A stretch of DNA of 52,963 nucleotides from Thermonema lapsum (lineage in GTDB: Bacteria; Bacteroidota; Bacteroidia; Cytophagales; Thermonemataceae). The position numbers were made by a program, and so were the translations under genes. Shown here in pieces: positions 43,888-52,946 of this stretch; the stretch's first letter is position 1; each line of letters opens with the position of its first letter. The stretch is from the NCBI RefSeq assembly GCF_011761635.1, contig NZ_JAASRN010000008.1, positions 1-52,963 of the forward strand, read 5' to 3'. The notes under the pieces are model-generated. The model made no database searches, was not told the origin of the DNA, and saw nothing but the letters and a program-made list of their open reading frames with translations.

Positions 43888-46800
43888 TCAATGACTAAGG
43901 GAAAAGGCAAGGCGGAGTAGTGCGTCTAGTAGTAAGCCAAAGACAATGCCAAAGCTGAAACCATAGTTGATAAGCTCTCGAAAATACCGCCCGGCAAAAC
44001 TTTCAAACAGCTTTTCTATTTCTTTTGGGTTCATTGCCTTGATTTCTTCTACTACAATGTGGCGGAAATTGATGCTTTGTAGCAGGGCAGGCAAGTGGCT
44101 TTCGAGGCTGTTCATGACATAGTGCGTAAGTTTTTTTACCAAAAAAGCTTTGGTTTCCAAAGGCAGGTTGTCTATCAAATTTTCAAGAATATTGTCATAA
44201 ATGTCTGTGAGGACATTGTGCAACGCTTCTTTGAAACTGTTCGTTTGCCATAATTTTTGCAATGTATTTTGAGCATCGAGGCGCAGTTGTTCTGTATCAA
44301 GCAGGTCTTTGAGCGGTACATTTTTCGATACGACAAAAAAGTCATCTACCCAGAGTTTTTGTTGCTTTTGAAGGCGCGTTTGTCGCAGTAGCGGATGCAA
44401 CAAAACAGGCAGTGTTTTCTCAAGGCGCAGGCGTTCTATCCATACGGCAAGACCTTCACGCCCATATAAACGGTACAGCAAGCGGCTTATCCATTGCAGG
44501 TTTTGCATCAGTTCTGTTTGGCGCTTGCCGGTAATCATCAGCGGGGGGGTGAGCCATTGCAGTAGTGGCTTGTATCTTGTAATGTGGCTTGGCGATGCAT
44601 CGGATACGAGGTCCGACAGTTGTATTTGCTTGCTTATTTCCCTGATGAAGAGAGTACCTATTTCTTGGCTTATATACAGGAAATCCTTGTTTTGCAAGAA
44701 GGCTTGTACGGTTTCTTGCAAGCGGTGTTGCTCGATGTTTGCGTTCAATTCCCCAATGTGCAATTTTCCTATTTGGTGTATTTCTTGGCGCAGCAGCTGC
44801 TGAAAAACGGGCAGGCGGCTTTCAAGATAAGCAGGTATTACTTCATCGGCAAGCTCATAGACCGTATCCTTAATTGTGCGTTTATAGAGTACAGCCATGC
44901 CATTTTCTTCCTTGGCTTTGGCATAGATGTCGTCGGCAAGGCGCCTTTTGTTTTCCTGCATCCATTGAATAGCCTTTTGCATGAAGTTCTGCAAAGTGTT
45001 TTCGAGCAGATGCTCTACCTCTATCATCAGGCGCCCACCTAACAGGCTTTCTATGGGGCGGTCAGGGGCTATTTCTTTCTGCAGGCGGCTGTGTAGAATA
45101 ATGCTTACGCGCTTTGCCAATTGGGGATTTTGTATCCAATTGCCTATGAGCTGTTTGGCGGCAGAAGGCAACCGGTCTTTACCGGGCATCTTTTGGGCAA
45201 TTGCATACAGCTTGGCATCTTGATGCTTTTGGTGCCACTTTTGCCAGAGGCGGAACAAAAAGCCTTGAAGCTGTTCGCTGTTTAGAAAATGGTTGTATTG
45301 TTGCACAAGCAACGGGAACAGGTAAGCATATAAGCGTGCGAAATCTTCTTCGTTCCACTGCGCTATTTTCTGAAGCCGCCGTATAGCCAGCTTGCTGAGT
45401 CGCTCGGCAAAACGTTCACTTTGCAGGTAATCCAAAATATTACTTCGGATGACGCTCGTGTCGAATGCTTTTAAGTTGGTGTTGCCCAAGCGCTCGCTTG
45501 TGTCTTTTATCAAGGGGCGCAGCAAAGCGCTAAAGTGCTGCTCTAAGAGCTGAAGGGTGTTTTCGCTTAACCACTGGCTGAGTTGAGGGCGGTTGTCTTC
45601 TATGAGGCGGCTTAGCACTTGGTAGTCGTCCTTTTGGATAAGCCGTACCGCCTTGTCTTCTAAAAGAGAGCGGTTTTCGCGAAAACGCTCTATTAGCTTG
45701 TCTTGGTTGAGGAGCTGTTCGCCTACAAAGCGCCCCATGTTCTCGGCAAAGCGGGCTTGGTTTTTGGCAATGACACCGGGCGTAAAAGGCAGCTGTTGTT
45801 TGCCTATGTGATAGGGGCGGTAGGGGCGAAATATCATTTTCAGGGCAAGCCAGTTGGTGCCGTATCCGGTAATGCCGTAAGCAATCGCTGACAATGCCAT
45901 TTGTCCCCCCCAGTTCGGAAGGGTGGGTAAGGCATATAAACCGGCACCAGCCATGCCGCCCAACAAAGCCCCCAAACGGGTGATGGGTTTTACTTCTTTG
46001 CCCATGAACTGCTCTACCATGTCGCGTATGCGCTCAGGGGGCAGCTTGCTGAGGTTGCCACGCACCAGCTCTTCAATACGCCCTTTAAGCAGCGGTTCGG
46101 CATTGTTGACCAAGACTTGGCGGGTGCGGGTGGTGAGGCTATCCACGACTGCCTCGTTTTTTTGAATACGTTTGTAAAGTGGCAGCAGCGGCTGATTGGC
46201 TATCTTTTCATATTCTGTGCGCAGCAAAGCTGTAGTTTGGCGGCTCAAGGAGGGCAGCCATTGCAGCCATTGCTTTGTGGGAATGAGTGTTTCAAGGTTG
46301 CGTTTTTTTATTTCTGCCAAAAGAGCCTGCTCTATGTCGAAGGCAAGTTGTGGTGAATGAATGCTTTTATACCACCATCGTGCAAGGTCTTCTATGAGCT
46401 GTGCTTGTTGTGTTTCTGCGAGCAGGGCGGCAAGCGGTTTTTTCAACAGCTGATTGACCGACAACTGCTCTATCAGCTGTTGCCATTGAGATTCAAAGGC
46501 TTCGTTGGTCAGTAGGCTGTGGATGTATTGGGGCAGCTGCTTTTGCACCTGACGCCCTATTTCCGGGGCAAGTTCTTTGAGCGGAAGCCATTTGCGCAAA
46601 GGCTCTTTTAAGTAGGCATAGAGTTGCTTGCTTTGCAGTTTTTCTAGCTCTTCGGCAATTCCTTTTTGTACAAGCGGCGTCAACACCTCTACAAAGCGGT
46701 GTTTAGGGATACGCGCTACAATGTTACCTATGCTGTTTTTTTGGAGGTAGTCGAGTAAATAGCTGGCGCCTTCTTGGGCGAGCGTTTGGGCATCGTACGT

Positions 46801-47955
46801 TTCGAGATAGTGAATGATTTTGTCCACTATCTTCGTTTCGGCACTCACACTGCCTACAAACAAATCGATGAGCCACTCTTGAAGGAGTGTTTGGGTATTG
46901 CGGCGGAAGGTCTCGTCAATCAGTTCATCGATGAGGTACTTTTCATTTTGAATGAAGGCAATGAGTTTTTCGAGCACACCGGGCAAGCGTTGTAATAAAA
47001 ATTGCTGGAAGTGTGCGCCCAAGCGCTCACTTAGCAATTCAAAGAGGGTGGTATCTACTTTAAGCAGTTGCCCATAAAGAAGTTTTAAAAATGTTTCGAG
47101 AATACGTTTGCCGGTGGACTGGTGCAGCAAATGGAGGGTCTTGTTACGTACTACTTTGAACAGAGCATCAAATTCCTCTTCGCTGATATAATCGGCTATG
47201 CGCTCTTCGCCCAAACGATAGACCAGCGTTTCTACCGTCTTGGGGGGCAGCAAAGTAGCTACTATTTGCCTCAGACTCTCTTCAAGCGCATTGGAGAAGT
47301 TGTAGCGTAGTTCGCCCGGCACGAACAGAAGCGGTTGGCGTAACACAGCTATCCATTCTGCCACAATTTCTTTTTGAATCAGCTCTTCGAGCGGCAAATG
47401 CAAGATGCCGTTGGGTGCCGAAGTAAAAACATACTCGAGCCATTCGGTGTCGTTTTCGTGCTTAGCCAGAATACGTTGCAGGATGGCGGCAAGCTGTTGC
47501 CCCATGTGCTTGACCTGACGCTCACTGATGAGTGTAGAAAGCTCCAGATGACGGCTTACTTCCGGGAATATACGTTTGAGTGCCAGCTCTATGGCAGGTT
47601 CTAGGTCAAAAAGGATGTGTTCAACGGCTATGTGTAGGTCAGGTACTTCGTTTAAGCGTGGGGTTTGGTTTATCCATGCTGGTATTTCTTGTTCCAAAAG
47701 TTGCCTTATGGTCTTTTGTAGCTCGCTACGAAATTGGGGCGTGTCGAAAGCGGCACCTATTGCTTGGTGGGTAATGATGTCTTCTTCTACCAGCTGGCTG
47801 ATATTCTTCACAAACTCGCGATGGGTCTTAAGTACAATACCGCCCAAGCCGAAGCGCTTACGGAAGAGCATATCTATAGCCAGGTCGTTGGTATAATAAC
47901 CCACAAGACCGCCTGTAATACTTTGGGAAATGAGCGTAAGCCAGTCGATAGCCAC
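43888..47955 (-). CDS. Giant tandem DUF445 family membrane protein
   Basis: This 1355-residue protein is about three times or more the usual DUF445 length and holds two family units. Unit 1 begins ITGGLVGYYTNDLAIDMLFRK (residues about 13-33). Unit 2 begins at about 655 (TRLGALLGGMAGAGL) with GYGTNWLALKMIFRP (about 692-706). The shared core is GY-x-TN-x-LA-xx-M-x-F. In each unit a polar KN or AE-rich stretch follows (THREFVKNISQLVEEDII and VIAKNQARFAENMGRFV), then a very long helical, coiled-coil-like region. A last hydrophobic helix lies at about 1325-1350. It is in an operon, 12 nt after nth. Function unknown; YheB/YjiN relatives are membrane proteins of unclear role. No frameshift is seen. 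Confidence 0.88.
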   Translation of the reverse strand: MAIDWLTLISQSITGGLVGYYTNDLAIDMLFRKRFGLGGIVLKTHREFVKNISQLVEEDIITHQAIGAAFDTPQFRSELQKTIRQLLEQEIPAWINQTPRLNEVPDLHIAVEHILFDLEPAIELALKRIFPEVSRHLELSTLISERQVKHMGQQLAAILQRILAKHENDTEWLEYVFTSAPNGILHLPLEELIQKEIVAEWIAVLRQPLLFVPGELRYNFSNALEESLRQIVATLLPPKTVETLVYRLGEERIADYISEEEFDALFKVVRNKTLHLLHQSTGKRILETFLKLLYGQLLKVDTTLFELLSERLGAHFQQFLLQRLPGVLEKLIAFIQNEKYLIDELIDETFRRNTQTLLQEWLIDLFVGSVSAETKIVDKIIHYLETYDAQTLAQEGASYLLDYLQKNSIGNIVARIPKHRFVEVLTPLVQKGIAEELEKLQSKQLYAYLKEPLRKWLPLKELAPEIGRQVQKQLPQYIHSLLTNEAFESQWQQLIEQLSVNQLLKKPLAALLAETQQAQLIEDLARWWYKSIHSPQLAFDIEQALLAEIKKRNLETLIPTKQWLQWLPSLSRQTTALLRTEYEKIANQPLLPLYKRIQKNEAVVDSLTTRTRQVLVNNAEPLLKGRIEELVRGNLSKLPPERIRDMVEQFMGKEVKPITRLGALLGGMAGAGLYALPTLPNWGGQMALSAIAYGITGYGTNWLALKMIFRPYRPYHIGKQQLPFTPGVIAKNQARFAENMGRFVGEQLLNQDKLIERFRENRSLLEDKAVRLIQKDDYQVLSRLIEDNRPQLSQWLSENTLQLLEQHFSALLRPLIKDTSERLGNTNLKAFDTSVIRSNILDYLQSERFAERLSKLAIRRLQKIAQWNEEDFARLYAYLFPLLVQQYNHFLNSEQLQGFLFRLWQKWHQKHQDAKLYAIAQKMPGKDRLPSAAKQLIGNWIQNPQLAKRVSIILHSRLQKEIAPDRPIESLLGGRLMIEVEHLLENTLQNFMQKAIQWMQENKRRLADDIYAKAKEENGMAVLYKRTIKDTVYELADEVIPAYLESRLPVFQQLLRQEIHQIGKLHIGELNANIEQHRLQETVQAFLQNKDFLYISQEIGTLFIREISKQIQLSDLVSDASPSHITRYKPLLQWLTPPLMITGKRQTELMQNLQWISRLLYRLYGREGLAVWIERLRLEKTLPVLLHPLLRQTRLQKQQKLWVDDFFVVSKNVPLKDLLDTEQLRLDAQNTLQKLWQTNSFKEALHNVLTDIYDNILENLIDNLPLETKAFLVKKLTHYVMNSLESHLPALLQSINFRHIVVEEIKAMNPKEIEKLFESFAGRYFRELINYGFSFGIVFGLLLDALLRLAFSLSH

Positions 47956-47967
47956 GGCAAGAGACGT

Positions 47968-48630
47968 TTATTCTGGATTTTCAAATGGAGCTACTCGCTT
48001 TTCATAATGGAGACAGTAGGCGCGTATGCCGCACTCATTGCATTTAGGTTTGCGTGCCAAACATACATAACGCCCATGCAAGATAAGCCAGTGGTGTGCC
48101 CGTGCAATGAGCGATTGGGGTATGTGTTTCACCAGCTCTTGTTCTACTTCTAAAGGGGTCTTGGCATTTTCGTTTACCAAACCGATGCGTTTAGATACAC
48201 GGAATACATGGGTATCGACTGCCATAGCGGGTTGGTCATAAATGACCGACAAAATGACGTTGGCAGTTTTGCGCCCCACACCAGGCAACTTTATCAGCTC
48301 TTTCATATCGTTGGGCACTTGCCCGTTATACTGCTCTACCAGCATCTTTGCCATGCTTACCAAGTGTTTGGCTTTGTTGTTAGGATAGGAAATGCTTTTT
48401 ATTAACTCATATACCTCTTCTACTTTGGCTTGTGCTAAATCTTGTGGGGTAGGGTAGTGCTCAAAAAGTGCGGGGGTTACTTTGTTTACGCGCTCATCGG
48501 TACATTGAGCACTTAAAATCACGGCTACCAGCAATTGATAGGGATTTTCGTACTGTAGTTCGGTTTGAGCATCGGGCTGTGTTCTCTGAAAGTATTCCAA
48601 TATTTTTTGGTATCGCTCTTCCTGCTTCAT
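47968..48630 (-). CDS. nth: Endonuclease III
   Basis: This 220-residue DNA glycosylase/AP lyase removes oxidised pyrimidines in base excision repair. The helix-hairpin-helix KLPGVGRKTANVI carries catalytic Lys121, and VDTHVFR holds the Asp139. A [4Fe-4S] cluster site is complete at the C terminus: C-x6-C-x2-C-x5-C (CLARKPKCNECGIRAYC). The frame reaches a TTG at 48660, but the ATG at 48630 fits the family. It is the first gene of the minus-strand set nth, giant DUF445, 130-residue protein, HExxH mini-protein. It is divergent from htpG. Confidence 0.97.
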   Translation of the reverse strand: MKQEERYQKILEYFQRTQPDAQTELQYENPYQLLVAVILSAQCTDERVNKVTPALFEHYPTPQDLAQAKVEEVYELIKSISYPNNKAKHLVSMAKMLVEQYNGQVPNDMKELIKLPGVGRKTANVILSVIYDQPAMAVDTHVFRVSKRIGLVNENAKTPLEVEQELVKHIPQSLIARAHHWLILHGRYVCLARKPKCNECGIRAYCLHYEKRVAPFENPE

Positions 48631-48705
48631 GCAGCTTATTGTTTTTGGGGTTTTTAACAAAAAAGCAAGCCAAAATATACAAAATAATCAAGCCAAGGAG
48701 TAAAT

Positions 48706-48798
48706 ATGACAGAATGTCAGCCTGTTGCAGATGGAACGCCCTTTGCTTGCAACAGAGCCAGAGACCAAATCAAAATGCAAGTACTATGGCAGAGGTAA
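48706..48798 (+). CDS. Upstream mini-ORF overlapping htpG
   Basis: This 30-codon frame (beginning MTECQPVADGTPF, ending QVLWQR) starts at an ATG preceded by AAGGAG (48695-48700, 5-nt spacing). It ends at TAA 48796-48798, overlapping the htpG ATG (48786) in another frame. htpG itself has no Shine-Dalgarno sequence, so ribosomes finishing here could restart on htpG. No family match is known. It may be a regulatory leader peptide or chance; the strong ribosome site favours translation. Confidence 0.5.
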   Translation: MTECQPVADGTPFACNRARDQIKMQVLWQR

Positions 48799-50606
48799 AA
48801 GAACAGGGACACATTCAGGTAAGTACGGAAAATATTTTTCCTATTATCAAGAAATTTCTTTATGCCGACCACGAAATATTTCTGCGGGAATTGGTATCGA
48901 ATGGCGTAGATGCCTGCCAAAAACTAAAACGACTGGCATCGGTTGGTGAGTTTCAAGGAGAAGTGGGCGAACTGAAAGTAGAAGTTGTTCTTGACAAAGA
49001 AGGGAAAAAAATCATAGTAAAAGACAATGGCATAGGCATGACCCTCGAAGAAGTGAAAAAATACATCAATCAAGTGGCTTTTTCGGGGGCAGCCGAATTC
49101 GTACAGCGATACAAAGAAGCAGGCAGCGACATCATCGGTAAGTTTGGTTTGGGATTTTACTCTGCCTTTATGGTTGCCGATAAGGTAGAACTGGTTACCA
49201 AGTCTTTTCGCGAAGATGCGCCTGCTGTGAAATGGTCTTGCGCCGGCGATACCCGCTTCGAGATAGAAGAAGCTCAAAAGCAAGAGCGCGGCACCGAAGT
49301 TATCTTGCATATAGGTAAAGAAGGCGAAGAGTTTTTGAATAAATTCCGTATTCAGGAAATCCTCGAAAAGTATGCCCGTTTTCTGCCTGTGCCCGTGTGG
49401 TTCGATGGAAAACAAATCAACGACACCAAGCCCATTTGGGTGAAACCGCCCCAAGAGCTGAAAGACGAGGATTACCTAAACTTCTACAAACAACTCTTCC
49501 CTTTTGCAGAAGACCCGCTTTTTTGGATACACCTGAATGTAGATTATCCCTTTACCTTGACGGGGGTGCTGTATTTTCCCAAAATCACCAACCAGTTCGA
49601 TATGCAAAAGAGCCGTATTCAGCTCTATTCCCGTCAGGTATTCATTACCGATGAGGTGCGTGACATCGTGCCCGAGTTTTTGATGCTGCTGCATGGTGTC
49701 ATCGACTCGCCCGACATCCCGCTCAACGTATCGCGCAGCTATCTGCAGTCAGACAGTAACGTGCGTAAAATCAATCAGTACATTACCAAAAAAGTAGCTG
49801 AAAAGCTGCAGGAGCTCTTCCATAAAGACCGCAAAGCCTTTGAAGAGAAGTGGGAGGGACTTGGGCTCTTCGTAAAATACGGCATGATTACCGACGATAA
49901 GTTTTTTGAGAAGGCGCAGCAATTCTGTTTGCTTAAAAACACAGAAGGGCAATACTTTACCATTGACGAGTACAAGAGCAAGATAGAAACCGTGCAAAAA
50001 GATAAGCACGGAGTGGTGGTGGTACTCTACGCCCAAGATACCGACAAGCAATATACTTACATAGAGGCAGCCCGGAAACGTGGCTACGATGTGCTGCTCT
50101 TGGACGGCATTCTGGATGCCCACTTCATTCAACGATTGGAAATGAAACTGGACAACTTCCGCTTCAAACGTGTGGATGCCGACTCAGCAGAAAAGCTTAT
50201 TGAAAAAGAAGACAGCACTGCCTCGCATGCATTGACCAAAGAAGAGGAGGAAAATATCATCAAACTGCTGAAAGACACGCTGAACGATGACAAGCTGATT
50301 GTCAAAGTAGAGGCGCTTTCCATGCACGATTTGCCTATAGTAATTGTACTCCCCGAATTCCTTCGTCGGATGAAAGAAATGTCGCAACTGCAAGGGCAAA
50401 CCATCAAGCATCTGCCCTCTGACTGGCAGATTATCATCAACGGCAATCATGTCTTCATACAAAAAGTGTTGCAAGAAACTGACAACGACCGTCGCAAGCT
50501 ACTTTTGCGTCATGCCTATGATTTGGCATTGCTGTCGCAGGGGCAATTACAAGGCAAGCCATTGCATGAATTTATTGAACGCAGCCTATCACTGGTTGAA
50601 AAGTAA
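48786..50606 (+). CDS. htpG: Molecular chaperone HtpG (Hsp90)
   Basis: This 606-residue ATP-dependent chaperone remodels client proteins together with DnaK. The N-terminal GHKL ATPase shows FLRELVSNGVDACQKLKRLA (about 35-54), VKDNGIGMTLEEV and IGKFGLGFYSAFMVADKVEL (about 118-137). The middle domain (about 215-440) contains LNVSRSYLQSDSNVRKIN, and a C-terminal dimerisation domain follows to about residue 600. Length is about 20-30 residues short of E. coli HtpG but complete. The open frame extends to 48468, across the nth gene and far upstream, so the ATG at 48786 is chosen. A mini-ORF overlaps its start, and a terminator follows. Confidence 0.97.
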   Translation: MAEVKEQGHIQVSTENIFPIIKKFLYADHEIFLRELVSNGVDACQKLKRLASVGEFQGEVGELKVEVVLDKEGKKIIVKDNGIGMTLEEVKKYINQVAFSGAAEFVQRYKEAGSDIIGKFGLGFYSAFMVADKVELVTKSFREDAPAVKWSCAGDTRFEIEEAQKQERGTEVILHIGKEGEEFLNKFRIQEILEKYARFLPVPVWFDGKQINDTKPIWVKPPQELKDEDYLNFYKQLFPFAEDPLFWIHLNVDYPFTLTGVLYFPKITNQFDMQKSRIQLYSRQVFITDEVRDIVPEFLMLLHGVIDSPDIPLNVSRSYLQSDSNVRKINQYITKKVAEKLQELFHKDRKAFEEKWEGLGLFVKYGMITDDKFFEKAQQFCLLKNTEGQYFTIDEYKSKIETVQKDKHGVVVVLYAQDTDKQYTYIEAARKRGYDVLLLDGILDAHFIQRLEMKLDNFRFKRVDADSAEKLIEKEDSTASHALTKEEEENIIKLLKDTLNDDKLIVKVEALSMHDLPIVIVLPEFLRRMKEMSQLQGQTIKHLPSDWQIIINGNHVFIQKVLQETDNDRRKLLLRHAYDLALLSQGQLQGKPLHEFIERSLSLVEK

Positions 50607-50633
50607 GCGGCTGCAGCTTGAAGTAATGACAAC

Positions 50634-50665
50634 AAAAGGGCAGGTATGTCCAACTTGCCCTTTTC
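50634..50665 (+). terminator. Terminator hairpin after htpG
   Basis: AAAAGGGCAGGT (50634-50645) and ACTTGCCCTTTT (50653-50664) form a 12-bp stem with one G-T pair and a 7-nt loop. The T-run is short (TTTTCG), so it may be moderately efficient. Confidence 0.75.
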
Positions 50666-50752
50666 GTCTTGCCGTTTAAGTTTGGTGTAAATTTTTCAGA
50701 AAGTCTAAAATAAAATTGTTAATTTGTAGCCTGACTTCCATGTATCAACACC

Positions 50753-52753
50753 ATGAAGAAGCTTGTTTGCATACTTATAGCCTTTCTGTTTGGAGTCGCT
50801 TCCTTGCAAGCGCAATCGGTGAAGCGCCTGCTGAAAGAAGCAGATGAAGATTTTGCCTACGGGGAATACACTGCGGCGCTGCCCAAATACTTGAATCTGA
50901 TACAACACTCGCAAGAGCTGGACGAAGAACAAAAAAACCACTTGTTGTTCCGCATAGGCTTATGTTACCTCAACACCTCCAATAAAGATTTGGCACTGCC
51001 CTATTTGAAAGAGTTGTACGAGCGTCGCCCAGACTATAAAGAGTCTTTGTCTTTTTATCTGGCACAAGCCTACCAATACAATCACAAATTCAAAGAAGCT
51101 CTTTTTTTGTATGAGCAGTACTTGAAAACGCAAGAAGCCCAAAAAAACGCCGAACGTCAACGGGTAGTACAGAAAAAAATACTCGAATGCAACTACGGCA
51201 TACAATACATGCAAGACCCGATGCCTGTAAAAATAGAGAACATCGGTCCGGTTATCAATTCTCGCTTTCCAGACTATGTGCCCGTCATTTCTGCCGATGA
51301 GTCGGAACTTATATTCACCTCGCGCCGCGACAACACCACTGGCGGAGGCATAGACCCCACTGACGGGCATTATTACGAAGACATCTATGTATCCTACAAA
51401 AAAGACGGGCAGTGGACGACGCCCGAAAAGCTTCCGCCGCCTATCAATACCAATTCGCATGACGCCTGTATTGCGCTTTCTCCCGATGGCAACACGCTTT
51501 TTATCTATAAGTCTGGACAAAAAGGAACTGGCGACATCTACATGTCTCGAAAAAAAGCAGACGGCTCTTGGTCTGAACCAGTAGATTTAGGCAAAAATAT
51601 CAATACCAAGTATAGAGAACCGTCTATAAGTATTACAGCCGACGGCAAAACTATCTATTTTTCGAGCGACCGCCCTGGCGGCTACGGTGGTTTGGATATC
51701 TACCGTAGCCACCTGCAAAGCGATGGCACTTGGGGACCGGCTATCAATCTTGGCTCCAAGATAAACACACCTTACGACGAAGATGCTCCCTTTATCCACG
51801 ACGATTCCACACTGTACTTCAGTTCACAGGGGCATACTTCCATGGGCGGCTTTGATATCTTTATGAGTACCTATAAAAATGGTGCATGGACCACCCCCGT
51901 TAACTTGGGTTACCCTATCAATACCGCAGACGATGATATTTACTTTGTCCTTTCTGCCGACAACAAAACTGGCTACTATGCTTCTGCCAAAGAAGGCGGC
52001 TATGGCGAGAAAGATATTTACACTATCAAGATGCCTTCTCTTGAACGCATCAAAAAGCAAAATCAAAACCTGAAGGCTAATATTCAAGTGAACCTTCAAA
52101 AGGTCGAGTTGTCCAGTCAAAAAGGGTTACCTCCGGTGGTGGTGTTGAAAGGGACGGTCATCGATGGCTTGAGTGGGCAAAAACTGCAAGCCAAAGTGGA
52201 GCTCTTCAATTTAAATGAAGACCGCTTGGAAGATGAGTTTCAAACAAACAATCCACTTGGAGTTTTTGAGTCAGTGATGCGGGCAGGGCAACGTTATTTA
52301 ATTACCGCAGAAAAAGAAGGCTATTTGTTTCATAGCGAGTATTTTGAAATACCTGAAAGTCAGCAATATCAAGTCATTGAGCGCACCATTCCACTTCAGC
52401 CACTGCGCAAAGGGGCAAAAATCAACCTGATGGTGTTTTTTGACTTCGATAAAGCAGATTTGCGCCCTGAGTCTATCCAGGAGTTGAAGCGCTTGGTAGA
52501 GTTGTTGCGCCACCATCCTTCTTTGAAGCTCGAAATTGCAGGACATACCGATGCCATAGGCACAGAGGAAAAAAATTTAGACCTCTCCAATAGGCGGGCA
52601 CAAGCCGTAGTGGACTACATAGTGGAAAATGGCATCGCACCTCACCGCTTAAAGGCAGTGGGTTATGGCGAGTCGCGCCCTATAGCTTCCAACGACACAG
52701 AGGAAGGCAGACAGCTGAACCGTCGTACTGAATGTATAGTGATTGATTTTTAG
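50753..52753 (+). CDS. PorE-like TPR/propeller/OmpA envelope protein (copy 2)
   Basis: This 666-residue secreted protein has a clear Sec signal (to about residue 21, GVASLQAQ) and the PorE layout: TPR repeats (about 22-145, DFAYGEYTAALPKYLNLIQ, RIGLCYLNTSNKDLALPYL), a five- or six-bladed PD40 propeller (about 160-430, repeated DIYMSRKKADGSW and IYFSSDRPGGYGGLDIY units), a carboxypeptidase-regulatory-like domain (about 465-545, LKGTVIDGLSGQKLQAK) and OmpA-C (about 555-666, AGHTDAIGTEEKNLDLSNRR). It is probably a peptidoglycan-linked part or relative of the T9SS. It matches copy 1 at 32.7 kb in order but not in detail. No lipobox is seen. The ATG at 50753 is well supported by the signal peptide. 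Confidence 0.9.
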   Translation: MKKLVCILIAFLFGVASLQAQSVKRLLKEADEDFAYGEYTAALPKYLNLIQHSQELDEEQKNHLLFRIGLCYLNTSNKDLALPYLKELYERRPDYKESLSFYLAQAYQYNHKFKEALFLYEQYLKTQEAQKNAERQRVVQKKILECNYGIQYMQDPMPVKIENIGPVINSRFPDYVPVISADESELIFTSRRDNTTGGGIDPTDGHYYEDIYVSYKKDGQWTTPEKLPPPINTNSHDACIALSPDGNTLFIYKSGQKGTGDIYMSRKKADGSWSEPVDLGKNINTKYREPSISITADGKTIYFSSDRPGGYGGLDIYRSHLQSDGTWGPAINLGSKINTPYDEDAPFIHDDSTLYFSSQGHTSMGGFDIFMSTYKNGAWTTPVNLGYPINTADDDIYFVLSADNKTGYYASAKEGGYGEKDIYTIKMPSLERIKKQNQNLKANIQVNLQKVELSSQKGLPPVVVLKGTVIDGLSGQKLQAKVELFNLNEDRLEDEFQTNNPLGVFESVMRAGQRYLITAEKEGYLFHSEYFEIPESQQYQVIERTIPLQPLRKGAKINLMVFFDFDKADLRPESIQELKRLVELLRHHPSLKLEIAGHTDAIGTEEKNLDLSNRRAQAVVDYIVENGIAPHRLKAVGYGESRPIASNDTEEGRQLNRRTECIVIDF

Positions 52754-52817
52754 TCATTTTTAATGACTTGACAATCAATAATTTGTTATTTATCCAAAAA
52801 TTTTTTCTTTCAAACGC

Positions 52818-52848
52818 TTGCACAGAATATTGAGGCATTCTACCTTTG
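52818..52848 (+). promoter_or_regulatory. Consensus promoter P1
   Basis: TTG (52818-52820), exactly 20 nt and TACCTTTG (52841-52848) match the Bacteroidota consensus fully. The expected transcription start is near 52855. It points out of the window. Confidence 0.88.
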
Positions 52849-52914
52849 CAGTCGCAAATGAGGGGAAGGGGGGCAGCAGCAGGCAGCCCGGTTCGAAAAA
52901 AAGTGAGGCAAGAA

Positions 52915-52946
52915 TTTGGAGGGGAAGAAAAAAGTATTTAGATTTG
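52915..52946 (+). promoter_or_regulatory. Consensus promoter P2
   Basis: TTTG (52915-52918), exactly 20 nt and TAGATTTG (52939-52946) match the consensus fully. It lies 98 nt downstream of P1. Both promoters are followed by a CA-NN-CGC stretch and then AGG, so the pair looks duplicated. Confidence 0.88.

Noticed and set aside
44584-45042. Plus-strand frame of 152 codons opposite the DUF445 gene
   Set aside because: Antisense to a long gene; many such frames occur along this gene, as expected from its composition.
43888-47955. Possible fusion by sequencing error in the DUF445 gene
   Set aside because: The frame is unbroken for 4 kb, with consistent composition across both units and no stop or start relic between them.
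48468-48785. Upstream extension of htpG by 106 codons
   Set aside because: It runs antisense through nth; the ATG at 48786 fits the Hsp90 N terminus.
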